Shown here one piece after another: positions 29,465 through 38,639 of a stretch of 64,000 nucleotides of DNA. Source of the DNA: Catenovulum sediminis (GTDB taxonomy: Bacteria > Pseudomonadota > Gammaproteobacteria > Enterobacterales > Alteromonadaceae); the NCBI RefSeq assembly GCF_040270295.1, contig NZ_JBELOE010000076.1; one strand, written 5' to 3'. The notes beneath the pieces are model-generated. The model was not told the origin of the DNA. It ran no database searches and was given only the letters and a program-made list of their open reading frames with translations. How positions within the stretch are numbered: the first letter of the stretch is position 1; each line of letters starts with the position of its first letter. A program made the position numbers and the translations under genes.

Positions 29465-32338
29465 CTAAGGTGTAGTCGGAATATTGATTTCTGTGCTTTG
29501 CCACTGCGCACTTTCTAAAGCATCTGAATCTATCGCTTTGATGCGATAACAGTATTTGGTTCCAGCTGTTACATCCGTATCGCTTGTCTTTGTTTGGCTG
29601 GCTGTTAAAGTGGCCAAATCACGCCAGGACGAACAACTGGCCGAGGCTTTTTCCACTTCATACATTTGGATATCGGATTCACTATTGGCGGACCAGCGGA
29701 TATCGACAGCTCCATTTTGATAACTGGCTTCCAAAGTTGCAACAACCGCGGGCACAGGTTTAGTTGTCGCTTTAATAATTGGAGAACGACCACCTTCTGC
29801 ATTAAATCGATTATAGGCGGTAATTGCATATTGATATTCAGTGCCATCTGACAATTTATTAAACAGTGAACCATCATCTGTATATTCAACTATGTTTCTA
29901 TCTTTAATGGTTTTTAATCGTTCCATCCGACCTTTATCATTCATTTTATATAAATAGTACCCAGCTACATCAGTATCATTAATCTTTTCCCAGCGTAAAA
30001 CCACAGTTTTCACCAAGCCAGATTGCACGGTGAAATTTTTAGGCGGCTGTGGAACTGCTTTAGTTTGCGCTGTCACAAACTCCGATGCAGGAGTTTCTAA
30101 TTCACCATCGAGTGCAGAGATCTGATATTGGTAGCGGCGACCATCTTCTAGTTTATATTCATCGGTATAACGACTTGTGCTGGCTGATTCAATCACTGCC
30201 AATTTGCTCCAATCGGCATCCCCCTCTTCTTTGCGATAGATTTTATAGCCAGTGATATTATTTTGCGGGTGCCAACTTAACTCAATTTTTCTAAGTAGAT
30301 TCTCTTTGCTGACTTTTAACGCTAATTTGGCAGGATTGATGACCGGGTTAGAAACGATAGGAGAGCTCATTAACCCACTATTATCCTCAGCTATCAATTG
30401 ATAAGTAGTGGCAGCATAAGGTTTAAGATCAGCGTCAATATATTGTGTTTCATTAGCCGGTAGAACTCGTATAAGCACCCAGCTTTGGTTATTCCATTTT
30501 CGTGACAAATGAAACTGTTTAATATCTGCACTTGCTGGTGCTGGCCAGTTAACTTGAATTTGCGTGCTGCTCACCTGAACTTGTATCTCTCCTACACTCT
30601 TAGGCAGCGCTTTGGTTGTTGCACTGGCAACATAACTTAAGTTGCCGCGTGCGCCAAATTTATTCATCGCAGCGATGGCATAATGGTATTGAGTACCATC
30701 TAACAGGGGTGCTTCTTGGCTACCTTGGTCTAGAAAAGATTGCGTCTCAACACCTTTAATTTCATGAACCAGCGTTAACTGATCGCCCTCTTGAAAGCCG
30801 TTACCATCATCTTTCATGCGATACAATTTATAACCTGCTATATCTAGATCAGCTAAAGCTTGCCAATTTAGTTGTACGGCCTTAACTAAACCACTTTGGG
30901 CCGTAAAATTTTGTGGTGTTGCCGGTAACGCTTTAGTACGCGCGGTGACAATATTCGATGGATCTGTCTCTTTACCATTGTTTACTAAACTAACGTAATA
31001 CTCATATTGAGTGCCATCTAATAAGCCTTTTCTGTCGATAAAACGGCGAACGTTTGCTTGTTTAATATCGGCAATGCGCTGCCATATGGTCGTGCCGGCA
31101 ACGCGCCGGTAAATATAAAATCCGCCATTCGCATTTTCGACAACCCAAGCCAGCTCGATTTCTCTGAGTTGATTATCTTGCCCTACACTAAGCACTGGGG
31201 TACCGGGTGAAATGACGACCTCTGTACCACTGAGGGTACTTTCATTATTTTTCGTCACGGCAGAAACAGCATAGCTATAACTGACACCATCTTCGATATT
31301 GGATTTATCAATATACTGATAAGATAATTTGGGTTCGCCAGAAGTTAATCGAATACTGCCAACATGTAACCAGTGACCACCATCTTGTCGTTTACGGTAA
31401 ATCTTATAACTATAGACATTGTGGCCACGACTGCGATTGTCTAGATTAGGTACAAAGGTGATTTTTGACTGTTTAACCCCAATTTCAACGGATAAAATAG
31501 TGGGTGATAAGGGTCTGTTTTTTAAACTTTCATCGACATAAATAACAGTTTGCATATTAGAATCTTCTGTTTGCAAACCGTTTGACGCATCAACCAAACC
31601 TATTTTATAAAAATACTGTTTTTTGTTTTCAACTTGCGAATCTAAATAATGGGTGTCTGCCAATGCAGCGATTTGTGTAAACGGCCCCACTGACGTTTCT
31701 GCACGATATATATTGTATTTGTTGTAAGCGCCTGACGCGATAGGTTGCCAGCTTAAACTAATACCTTTGTTATTTGAGGTGGCCGTAAATGCAGCTAACA
31801 GATTAAACTGCTCTGCACTTTGCGCATCTGCTTGTTTTGCAGCCGTCTGTGCTTCCACTTTCGCGTCCACTAAACTTTGCGCCATGGCTTTAACCAATCC
31901 GTTCGCCAGTGCGGCTCCCTTTTCATTAATATCATTGCGACCACTAAAATTAATATTCCAATTTTTGGCCAATCTTTCGTGAACTATATCCAGCATTTTT
32001 ATGGTGGTCGCAATGCCATTCTCCGACATTTGAACTTCACCATATATAATAAACTCAACGCCTAATGCCTTGCCTACTTTCAACACTTCAGCATCTGAGT
32101 TACCCATTGCAATGCCCTGACGAAACAATTCAGATTCCATGTCCCGACGTGACATCATTTGCACTTCTTCCCGCCTGTCTAAATTTGAGCGCAAAGAAAA
32201 TTGGATATCACCATCAAAACCTATTGAATCTATATCAAGCGGTTTGAGGTTAAGGAGCGCGGTATTGTATGCCGCATTCAGCGGTAACACCCAGCAACAC
32301 AAAACCAACAGCAAAACGCTTTTAAATTGTTTCATCAT
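29465..32338 (-). CDS. Secreted CsgG/TolB-like protein with eight FN3 domains
   Basis: 957 residues, last gene of the envelope operon. A signal peptide (about 1-22) is followed by a domain at about 23-165 with the pattern of CsgG/TolB-N folds: LSEL-type helix MESELFRQGI, then VGKALGVEFIIYGEV. Eight fibronectin type III-like units then follow at about 186-268, 277-378, 381-470, 473-577, 580-666, 668-761, 764-861 and 863-955, each with an aromatic-rich core such as GYKLYR and a DGTQYHYAI strand. Units 3-5 and 6-8 are a duplicated block with a 291-residue period. No transmembrane helix after the signal and no sortase or barrel ending, so it is probably periplasmic or surface-exposed via the CsgG-like lipoprotein encoded just upstream. 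Confidence 0.7.
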   Translation of the reverse strand: MMKQFKSVLLLVLCCWVLPLNAAYNTALLNLKPLDIDSIGFDGDIQFSLRSNLDRREEVQMMSRRDMESELFRQGIAMGNSDAEVLKVGKALGVEFIIYGEVQMSENGIATTIKMLDIVHERLAKNWNINFSGRNDINEKGAALANGLVKAMAQSLVDAKVEAQTAAKQADAQSAEQFNLLAAFTATSNNKGISLSWQPIASGAYNKYNIYRAETSVGPFTQIAALADTHYLDSQVENKKQYFYKIGLVDASNGLQTEDSNMQTVIYVDESLKNRPLSPTILSVEIGVKQSKITFVPNLDNRSRGHNVYSYKIYRKRQDGGHWLHVGSIRLTSGEPKLSYQYIDKSNIEDGVSYSYAVSAVTKNNESTLSGTEVVISPGTPVLSVGQDNQLREIELAWVVENANGGFYIYRRVAGTTIWQRIADIKQANVRRFIDRKGLLDGTQYEYYVSLVNNGKETDPSNIVTARTKALPATPQNFTAQSGLVKAVQLNWQALADLDIAGYKLYRMKDDGNGFQEGDQLTLVHEIKGVETQSFLDQGSQEAPLLDGTQYHYAIAAMNKFGARGNLSYVASATTKALPKSVGEIQVQVSSTQIQVNWPAPASADIKQFHLSRKWNNQSWVLIRVLPANETQYIDADLKPYAATTYQLIAEDNSGLMSSPIVSNPVINPAKLALKVSKENLLRKIELSWHPQNNITGYKIYRKEEGDADWSKLAVIESASTSRYTDEYKLEDGRRYQYQISALDGELETPASEFVTAQTKAVPQPPKNFTVQSGLVKTVVLRWEKINDTDVAGYYLYKMNDKGRMERLKTIKDRNIVEYTDDGSLFNKLSDGTEYQYAITAYNRFNAEGGRSPIIKATTKPVPAVVATLEASYQNGAVDIRWSANSESDIQMYEVEKASASCSSWRDLATLTASQTKTSDTDVTAGTKYCYRIKAIDSDALESAQWQSTEINIPTTP

Positions 32339-32349
32339 AACTCATTCGC

Positions 32350-34326
32350 TTAGAACTTATAGTTCTGGAAGACCTTTTCAATATATTGTTCTGATTTGGC
32401 CGATATAGGTGAATTAACCGATTTTAACTTTTCATCAAATATAGCATCCGTAAACCGCTCTACAGCCGGCAACATTTCCTGACGGCGATTTAATAGCTCT
32501 TCTCCGCGTTGGAAATATTCTTTCTCAAGATTCATCAACGGTTTAAGCACTTCACGCGCGAGTTGATCTACAACATCAGAAGTCATTGATTGTAAAATCT
32601 CAGTATCCGTCGGTACTTCCATAGGATCAAACTGAATTCCCGCATCTGCAATACCCGCATTTGCACTGTCTTCTGCTACTTGCTTACGCTCAAGCGTTTC
32701 TACACTGGTATTGACACCCGTTGCAACATCAACAATACGGTAGGAGATTTGAATAAAGCCGACTTTTTTCTTGTTTTGCACTTCATAATCTTTAACGGCA
32801 AATTTAGGCACTTTGATTTTAGCCACAGGTGCATTTCTCAAGTCTTCTTTGCTTGGTTTAGGATTACGTGTTTTCCAGTTCAGGTATTCAATATTATCTT
32901 CAATCACTTCACCAATTTGATAGCGCGCAGTTTTATTCGAGGTGGATGAATTTTCATCGACTTTAAATAATAATACGCTTCCCATAATGGCTATGTCGAT
33001 ACCATAAATACGGCCCATTTCTTTAGCTGTATTTTCTGATACGACACCAATTTGCCCCAATTTCATTTCTTCTAGGATTGATTTTAAGTTTTCACGTTCA
33101 AGAATATTGATATCTTTCGATGCATTATTGAATAAATAAGAAATTAGATTGTTAGCAATCATAATACCGGCATCATCATTATTCGATGGACTGCGAAAAT
33201 CAAATACCGCAATTGATTTACGAACACGAGTATAGATAGCGTCTTCAACCGCCTGTTTTTTACTGAACAAGCCTTCATACATAGGATTAACTTGTTGTAG
33301 TTTGTTATACCAGTAATAGGCTGCGCCGTATTGGTCATCGTCCAAGAAGTCTTCGATTTCTTGTGCTATTTTTGCAGATAAAAATGCCTGCAGTGCATTT
33401 TGCTGAACAGTGTTATCTGCAAACGAATATTCTTGCGCCTGTGTATAACTGTCCACGGCTTTATATAAATAACCGTCAGCGATATAAGCATTACTTTGAT
33501 TGATTAATTTAAGCTCTTTATTGACTCGTACACGCTTAAGCTTGGCCACTAACTCTGAGTCGAATTGATCAAATTCTAACGCTTTCAGATAGTAATCTTC
33601 TGCTGCCATCCAGTCATTATCCACTTCAGCTTTGGCCGCTTTTTTCAGATAATATTCTTTATTGTTATTTTGCTCAGCCAACTTTAAAAGGTTGTTTGCT
33701 TGACTCAGTGCTGGATTGAGTTCCAATGCCCCTTTAAGGTGTGCTATCGCTTTTGCAATATTGTCATTTTTTAACTCAAACGTCCCTTGTTCAAGCAATT
33801 GAGCTGCGCCTTCACTGCGTGCGCGTGTTAATAGTTGCATGGTTTGTTCATAGTTAGGATAAATATTCTGTACGTCTTTTAAAACCGCATTGGCCTTAAG
33901 CCACTCTTTATCCATCGCATGATCTAACCCCTGCTGATATTTTGCAGAGACTAAACTTAAAAAATCAGCTTTAACACTTTCGAGCTGATTAGCTAAACCG
34001 TTTGCTTTGCCTGAATTATATTTTTTAACTTCGTTAATTTTTTCTTCTGCTGCATCTAAATTGGCAATTGTTAACGGCATCGCATTGAGGTTTTCATTAA
34101 CCTCTTCTGATAATTTGTTTACTAGCTTATTTGTCAGATCGCGCAACTTGTTTTTATATTGCGAATTGTCTGGCTCTTTTTTTAATGCCTGTTCGATATA
34201 TTGGATCGCTTGCTGGTACTTTTGTGCTTGGCTAAGTTGCACACCAATATCATACTCTTGTTTTCCGCTAGCCCCACATCCAGCTAGTAAGATTGCTGAT
34301 AGGATAAGCGCAGCTTTGGTTTTCAT
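32350..34326 (-). CDS. TPR-CsgG-domain lipoprotein
   Basis: 658-residue lipoprotein: signal and lipobox LLAGC with Cys17. TPR-like helices fill about 22-360 (QKYQQAIQYIEQALKKEPDN, NIAKAIAHLKGALELNPALS, DWMAAEDYYLKALEFDQ). A CsgG domain spans about 370-580: SIAVFDFRSP, then INILERENLKSILEEMKLGQ, and IYGIDIAIMGSVLL. CsgG of curli systems is a nine-fold outer-membrane export pore; related domains also occur in non-pore envelope proteins. The extra TPR front and C-terminal helix (TDILQSMTSDVVDQLAREVL) differ from curli CsgG. No curli csgABEF genes are present. Strong AGGAG site before the ATG; 11 bases to the next gene. Confidence 0.8.
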   Translation of the reverse strand: MKTKAALILSAILLAGCGASGKQEYDIGVQLSQAQKYQQAIQYIEQALKKEPDNSQYKNKLRDLTNKLVNKLSEEVNENLNAMPLTIANLDAAEEKINEVKKYNSGKANGLANQLESVKADFLSLVSAKYQQGLDHAMDKEWLKANAVLKDVQNIYPNYEQTMQLLTRARSEGAAQLLEQGTFELKNDNIAKAIAHLKGALELNPALSQANNLLKLAEQNNNKEYYLKKAAKAEVDNDWMAAEDYYLKALEFDQFDSELVAKLKRVRVNKELKLINQSNAYIADGYLYKAVDSYTQAQEYSFADNTVQQNALQAFLSAKIAQEIEDFLDDDQYGAAYYWYNKLQQVNPMYEGLFSKKQAVEDAIYTRVRKSIAVFDFRSPSNNDDAGIMIANNLISYLFNNASKDINILERENLKSILEEMKLGQIGVVSENTAKEMGRIYGIDIAIMGSVLLFKVDENSSTSNKTARYQIGEVIEDNIEYLNWKTRNPKPSKEDLRNAPVAKIKVPKFAVKDYEVQNKKKVGFIQISYRIVDVATGVNTSVETLERKQVAEDSANAGIADAGIQFDPMEVPTDTEILQSMTSDVVDQLAREVLKPLMNLEKEYFQRGEELLNRRQEMLPAVERFTDAIFDEKLKSVNSPISAKSEQYIEKVFQNYKF

Positions 34327-34341
34327 GTTCGCTCCTGGAAT

Positions 34342-35430
34342 TTATTGAATTTTTATCGTTAGTTGATTGCCAGCAAGGCGCTGAACTTTTGACGAAAAAT
34401 GGCGTTGCGAAAAAACACTTGAATGCAATTCGTCAACAAATTGCTCTGGCCAGCCTCTGTAATTCAATTGAAATTCAGCTAACCCCTTGTCGTAACTGAC
34501 AAGCTCAATGCTTTTTACACCTGCTAATGTTTGTTTGATAGCTTGAACCACATCTTTTGCTTGTTGATGCGACTCTAAATCTTCGATAAACAGCCCCATA
34601 CTGCGCGCTGCATATTGCTCATTTTCCCAAGCTTGGGTTAATTCTTTGCGTAGTTCCTGCCAAATACTTTTAACGATTTTTTTAGCCGCTTTACGACTAC
34701 TGCGGCTACTGCTCGCGCCCGGAAGTGTCTTTGCTCCGGATGCAGTCGCTAATATTTTTTGATCATCTGCACGAGTCAATCGGGCATTAATCGCTAATGC
34801 ATTAGAGGTTAACTTCATGCCTTGATATTCTGATTCGTCTTGCTGTTTGGCAACGTTCAAGTGAATCACAAAGCCACCGCGCAACTTGGTATCCGGCGCT
34901 AAATCATAAACGGGGAATTTGTCGTCTTGTAAGTTATCTATCAAGTAGTTACGAACTTGCTCTGCGCTGATTGAATCCTTTTCTACACTAAAATCGTCGA
35001 TTATTACGGTAATTCTTGGTTTTTTCTGCCATTTTAGTGCTTTTTGAAAACTGTCTACTTGTTGAATCAAACCATCGACATCGGCTTCTGCTTGTATCGT
35101 GACTTGATACAAATTATCTTCAGTTTTACCTTCTTCAAGAATTTGAAATGACTTCAATCGACCACTCGCACTGGTGAAAACCTGATCGCTTACCATTTGA
35201 AAGTTTTCAACTAAGGTACGTGATTCAATAATAGTGCCGACAGCTTGCTCTATTGCACCGCGTTTAGCGTTGGCTAAAGCTACCTTATAGGCTTGTGCCA
35301 TTTTTCCATCCTGAATGTCGCTAACCCCTTTAGCAACAACAACTTTTCCAGCATATGCGGGTATCGAGGTGTGAAACAGGAGAGTTAAAATAAACAGGTT
35401 AAAATATTTTCTTATCGTTTGAATACGCAT
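34342..35430 (-). CDS. FlgT-like periplasmic protein
   Basis: 362 residues with a signal peptide ending PAYA. An N-terminal domain at about 28-120 (AYKVALANAKRGAIEQAVGT, ending in a VTIQAEADVD strand) matches the FlgT N-terminal/LPP20-like fold. A central TolB-N/CsgG-like domain follows (RITVIIDDFSVEKDSIS ... QVRNYLIDNL), then a C-terminal domain (about 270-362). In Vibrio, FlgT builds the flagellar H ring around the outer-membrane bushing. No flagellar gene is in this window, so here the fold probably serves another envelope structure; that is inference. GAGG site precedes the ATG. Confidence 0.65.
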   Translation of the reverse strand: MRIQTIRKYFNLFILTLLFHTSIPAYAGKVVVAKGVSDIQDGKMAQAYKVALANAKRGAIEQAVGTIIESRTLVENFQMVSDQVFTSASGRLKSFQILEEGKTEDNLYQVTIQAEADVDGLIQQVDSFQKALKWQKKPRITVIIDDFSVEKDSISAEQVRNYLIDNLQDDKFPVYDLAPDTKLRGGFVIHLNVAKQQDESEYQGMKLTSNALAINARLTRADDQKILATASGAKTLPGASSSRSSRKAAKKIVKSIWQELRKELTQAWENEQYAARSMGLFIEDLESHQQAKDVVQAIKQTLAGVKSIELVSYDKGLAEFQLNYRGWPEQFVDELHSSVFSQRHFSSKVQRLAGNQLTIKIQ

Positions 35431-35439
35431 CCTGTTACC

Positions 35440-36417
35440 TCATTCCGATTCAATTTTAACGTTATTTGAGTATAGTTTATCATCATATGGGTGAATAGGT
35501 AGCTGTATGATATGGTTTTTTTCACCATTGCCACCTAGCAACCAATGTGAATCCAAACTATGTATAAGCTTACGCGAAGCAACCAAAGTTGCATCCAACT
35601 GATAAATAAGCGCTGGTAGCTGTTCCACACTTTGTCCGAATTGTTGCAAAGTATCTGTCCCCTGATTAGCCGTTTCCTGAAAACTGGCTAAAGCTTCGAT
35701 GGCTGGGGTTTGCAAAGCGCGTGTCGTGTGCTGCAATTGCTTGCTCAGCGTCTCAATGCTTTCTAAGCTCTTGTTAGCGAGTTGAACTGTCTGCGGCAAC
35801 TGCTGCGCGGTTGTTAATAAACTTGCTGTCAGCGCGTTTACTTGCTTCATGCTAGCTGCGATGTTTTGTTGATTGTCTTCTATGGTTTGGCTGACCTCGG
35901 CTAAACTTTCAACAATACTGACTAATTGCTGAGCAAGCTTTTCAACTTCCCATTTTTTAACCAAATCCTGAAAGGAGTACGGCTCTTCAACAGAAATATA
36001 ACTCTGACTTGCCAATAGAGGGTTGTGCTCTTGCGAAGGCAGGAAAACCAAGCCACTGCCGCTAATCACCGTATTTAAGCCCAATTGAGAGTCAATTTTT
36101 ATCACACTGCCCTGACGGTAAAACGCTTTATATTTTTCGTCTAGATTCATATATATTTCAACATGGGCATCATCAGTCAGGCGTATCCTGTCAACGTGAC
36201 CAATTAGTACACCAGACAATGTGATAGAAGAATTTAATTCTATTCCGTAAGTTTGTGTTAGTTTGGCCTTTAACTGGTATTGATCACTTTGTGAAGATGA
36301 AACCAGCTGACTGACATAAATTGCATAAATTAACAGCGCGACAGCAATCACTATTACAAGCCCCAGCACTCTATCTTGCAGACTACTTTCAAATGCTTTG
36401 GGTTTTACAAAACTCAT
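35440..36417 (-). CDS. MlaD-like MCE-domain protein
   Basis: 325-residue inner-membrane-anchored MCE protein. One transmembrane helix lies at about 17-39 (VLGLVIVIAVALLIYAIYV). A single MCE domain follows at about 45-125 (YGIELNSSITLSGVLIGHVD, then STVIxxG-like NTVISGSGLVFLPS). A long helical coiled-coil tail at about 145-290 is rich in Gln and Leu. MCE proteins form hexameric rings that channel lipid between membranes. The long tail suggests a needle-like extension as in PqiB/YebT relatives, though only one MCE domain is present. Four bases from the ATPase gene. Confidence 0.85.
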   Translation of the reverse strand: MSFVKPKAFESSLQDRVLGLVIVIAVALLIYAIYVSQLVSSSQSDQYQLKAKLTQTYGIELNSSITLSGVLIGHVDRIRLTDDAHVEIYMNLDEKYKAFYRQGSVIKIDSQLGLNTVISGSGLVFLPSQEHNPLLASQSYISVEEPYSFQDLVKKWEVEKLAQQLVSIVESLAEVSQTIEDNQQNIAASMKQVNALTASLLTTAQQLPQTVQLANKSLESIETLSKQLQHTTRALQTPAIEALASFQETANQGTDTLQQFGQSVEQLPALIYQLDATLVASRKLIHSLDSHWLLGGNGEKNHIIQLPIHPYDDKLYSNNVKIESE

Positions 36418-36421
36418 TTAT

Positions 36422-37072
36422 TTATTCCGCTTTTATTTGTCGGTTTTCAATATAATAGACTTGGTCCGCGAAAGCTGTTTCGTCACCGGCCGTGGTCGTC
36501 ATGAGAACACTTGCATTTGTCTTAGCACAATACTCTTCTAGGACCTTGATCACGTTACTACGCATCCCCGGAGACATACCTGATTGTAGCTCATCGGCTA
36601 AAATTACGCGCGGCCTAATAACTAAAGCTCGGACCAGATTAATCAATCGGGTTTGCACATCATTTAATTCATATGGTTCATAATCCAGCAGATTTAACAC
36701 GCCTAAATCACTCGCTGCCGATAAAATTCGCTGGTGAATTATTTTGTTGGGCAAACTGCGATGATAACGCAGTGGCAGTGCAATATTATTATAGACAGAA
36801 AAAAGGCTGACCAAGCCACCAACCTCATAACAGTATGTGATGTGTTTGAAGCGTTGATCATCTGACATATTTTGCAGATCTTGATTTTCAATCAATACTT
36901 GCCCTTGCTGATATGGCACTATACCGGCACATGCTTTTAGAAAACTGGTTCCACCATCCAACACACCAGTAGACAGACAGATCATTTTACCGCGCTCTAA
37001 CTTTAAAGCAGCGTTTTCAAACAACACCAAATCACCAAATGCCAAATAAAAATTATCAACTTTTAGATTCAT
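36422..37072 (-). CDS. MlaF-like ABC ATPase with degenerate nucleotide site
   Basis: 216 residues aligning along its whole length to MlaF-type ATPases (LFENAALKLERGK start, NNIALPLRYH, AFADQVYYIENRQI end). Most catalytic motifs are altered. Walker A is G36-VLDGG-T42-S, with threonine where the lysine belongs. The Q-loop glutamine is E83. The LSGGQ signature reads LNDVQ (136-140), and the switch histidine position is threonine (about 193). Walker B is kept: VILADE with D160 and E161. The reading frame is intact and overlaps the permease stop by 4 bases, so this is a maintained gene, not a broken one. It may bind nucleotide weakly, or act structurally. Confidence 0.8.
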   Translation of the reverse strand: MNLKVDNFYLAFGDLVLFENAALKLERGKMICLSTGVLDGGTSFLKACAGIVPYQQGQVLIENQDLQNMSDDQRFKHITYCYEVGGLVSLFSVYNNIALPLRYHRSLPNKIIHQRILSAASDLGVLNLLDYEPYELNDVQTRLINLVRALVIRPRVILADELQSGMSPGMRSNVIKVLEEYCAKTNASVLMTTTAGDETAFADQVYYIENRQIKAE

Positions 37073-37860
37073 AATTGGTAGGCCAGTAAACTTAAGCCGA
37101 CATTTAGTGTAAAAAACGCGATTAATTGTGCTGTCGTTGAGCTGGATATAGCCCGACTGATATCGGTAAACCGCCCTCCGACTTTACCACTAAAATGTAA
37201 ACTAATAAGGCCAATCAGGCTGCCTCCGATAAGCGCTTTACACAGGGTAATGATGACTTCAAGCATGGTAATTTTAGATAAAATAGCAGATAGGAAAAAG
37301 GTAAAAGATAATGTTGGATCATCCAGCAAAATAACAAAATAAGCAGACAAAATACTCACTGCATTAAAAAAGATGAACATTAAAAGCAAAGATAAAGGAA
37401 ACGCAAAAAAAACCGGGAGCAGAAAGATAAATATCGGGCTCATTTTTTGTGCTTGCAGCACTTCAAACTCGTTATAAAGTTTTAAATGCCCAATTTCAGC
37501 CGTTATCGCAGTAGCTGAGCGAGCAATTAATATAATACCTGAAATCAAAGGCCCTAATTCCCGAATAACCACTATGACAAAAAAGTTAGCATAAAACTCA
37601 GCCATACTTTTACCTGGTGGCAATAATGCAAACAACCGAGCCATCATTAATGAACCAATAATGATGGCAATTGCGGTATTAATACCAATCGCCCGTACTC
37701 CTGTGTTAAACAGCTGGCGTTTAAATAAGAAAAAAAATATCGCTCGTCTTGCAGGGTGTGTCAGGTGCTTTATTTCTTTTATAGTGAGCGTTAGTAACCC
37801 GGTTATATCACCCATATAGGTGACAAATGATCGCGTATAGTGACCAACCAAGCCAATCAT
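37069..37860 (-). CDS. MlaE-like permease
   Basis: 263-residue polytopic inner-membrane protein of the MlaE/PF02405 family (MlaE itself 260). An amphipathic N-terminal interface helix (IKEIKHLTHPARRAIFFFLF) is followed by five or so membrane helices. The family signature RELGPLISGIILIARSATAITAEIG (first 20: RELGPLISGIILIARSATAI) is nearly intact, corresponding to REVGPVLAGLLVAGRVG in canonical members. Pairs with the ATPase and MCE genes to form an Mla-like complex. Overlaps neighbours by 4 bases on both sides. Confidence 0.88.
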   Translation of the reverse strand: MIGLVGHYTRSFVTYMGDITGLLTLTIKEIKHLTHPARRAIFFFLFKRQLFNTGVRAIGINTAIAIIIGSLMMARLFALLPPGKSMAEFYANFFVIVVIRELGPLISGIILIARSATAITAEIGHLKLYNEFEVLQAQKMSPIFIFLLPVFFAFPLSLLLMFIFFNAVSILSAYFVILLDDPTLSFTFFLSAILSKITMLEVIITLCKALIGGSLIGLISLHFSGKVGGRFTDISRAISSSTTAQLIAFFTLNVGLSLLAYQL

Positions 37861-38639
37861 GATGAAGCTCGTTGTGCTTGCCAGTTTTGTATTTTGATCG
37901 CAAGCTGAGGAAAGTTAATTTTGGCGCTGCGCAAAGCCAGTAAACTATAGTGCTTACTTTTACCCTGCTCTTTTTTTATATGATACACCTTGGCGAGTGC
38001 GAACAATGTATCGACAATACCGCGCTTGTCAGCCGCCAAGCGATAGTATTTCAGTGCATCATGCAAATATTGCGTTTGCTTATAGTGCCATCCTAGCTGA
38101 AAGTTTAAATATGCTAAATCTGCGTAATGATCTTTGGGTATATGCTTCAATAAAGCTTGCGCTTTATCAAACTCGCCTTGATAAGCATAAGCCAGTGCCT
38201 GAAGCCGCTCTGATGCTGGATTGTCAATAATTTGCTGCAATAATTCAGCTTGCTCTGTTAGACGATACAGTAATAGCTGGCAACTTTGCTGTCCTTCAAG
38301 TAACTCAGTGGATTGATTTAAATGAATACAGTCTTGCAAGCTGGCTCTTGCTTGCTGTTGCAATCCATGCACCATATATTGATTTGCGAGTAGTAAGTCA
38401 GCTTTCCAAAGATAACCAACATCTGCAAAACTCACTAAAATGTCTCTGAGGTTCTGCACCAACTGCATGTTGTTTGTTGAACTATGCTGCAGTTCAACAA
38501 CCTGTGCTCGTGCATCTTGCAATACAGGTGACACTGGCTGACTTGAGCTTGCACAGGCGATAAGCAAACTACTGCCAAACAGCAAAATGAAAACTCGCGC
38601 TTTTCTGACGTTAGCCTTCCAGCTCCATACGTTTTGCAT
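37857..38639 (-). CDS. TPR lipoprotein
   Basis: About 260 residues; lipobox LLIAC near residue 30 after a basic leader (KANVRKARVFILLFGSS). The rest is helical with TPR-like repeats (AYAYQGEFDKAQALLKHIPK, YHDALKYYRLAADKRGIVD). Probably an outer- or inner-membrane-attached periplasmic scaffold. Start ATG at 38637-38639 (a GTG lies one codon upstream at 38642); this overlaps the upstream gene by about 29 bases. Function not known from sequence. Confidence 0.7.
   Translation of the reverse strand: MQNVWSWKANVRKARVFILLFGSSLLIACASSSQPVSPVLQDARAQVVELQHSSTNNMQLVQNLRDILVSFADVGYLWKADLLLANQYMVHGLQQQARASLQDCIHLNQSTELLEGQQSCQLLLYRLTEQAELLQQIIDNPASERLQALAYAYQGEFDKAQALLKHIPKDHYADLAYLNFQLGWHYKQTQYLHDALKYYRLAADKRGIVDTLFALAKVYHIKKEQGKSKHYSLLALRSAKINFPQLAIKIQNWQAQRASS

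Noticed and set aside
29465..34326. Curli operon
   Set aside because: A CsgG domain is present, but no csgA/B repeat proteins, csgE, csgF or csgD are found.
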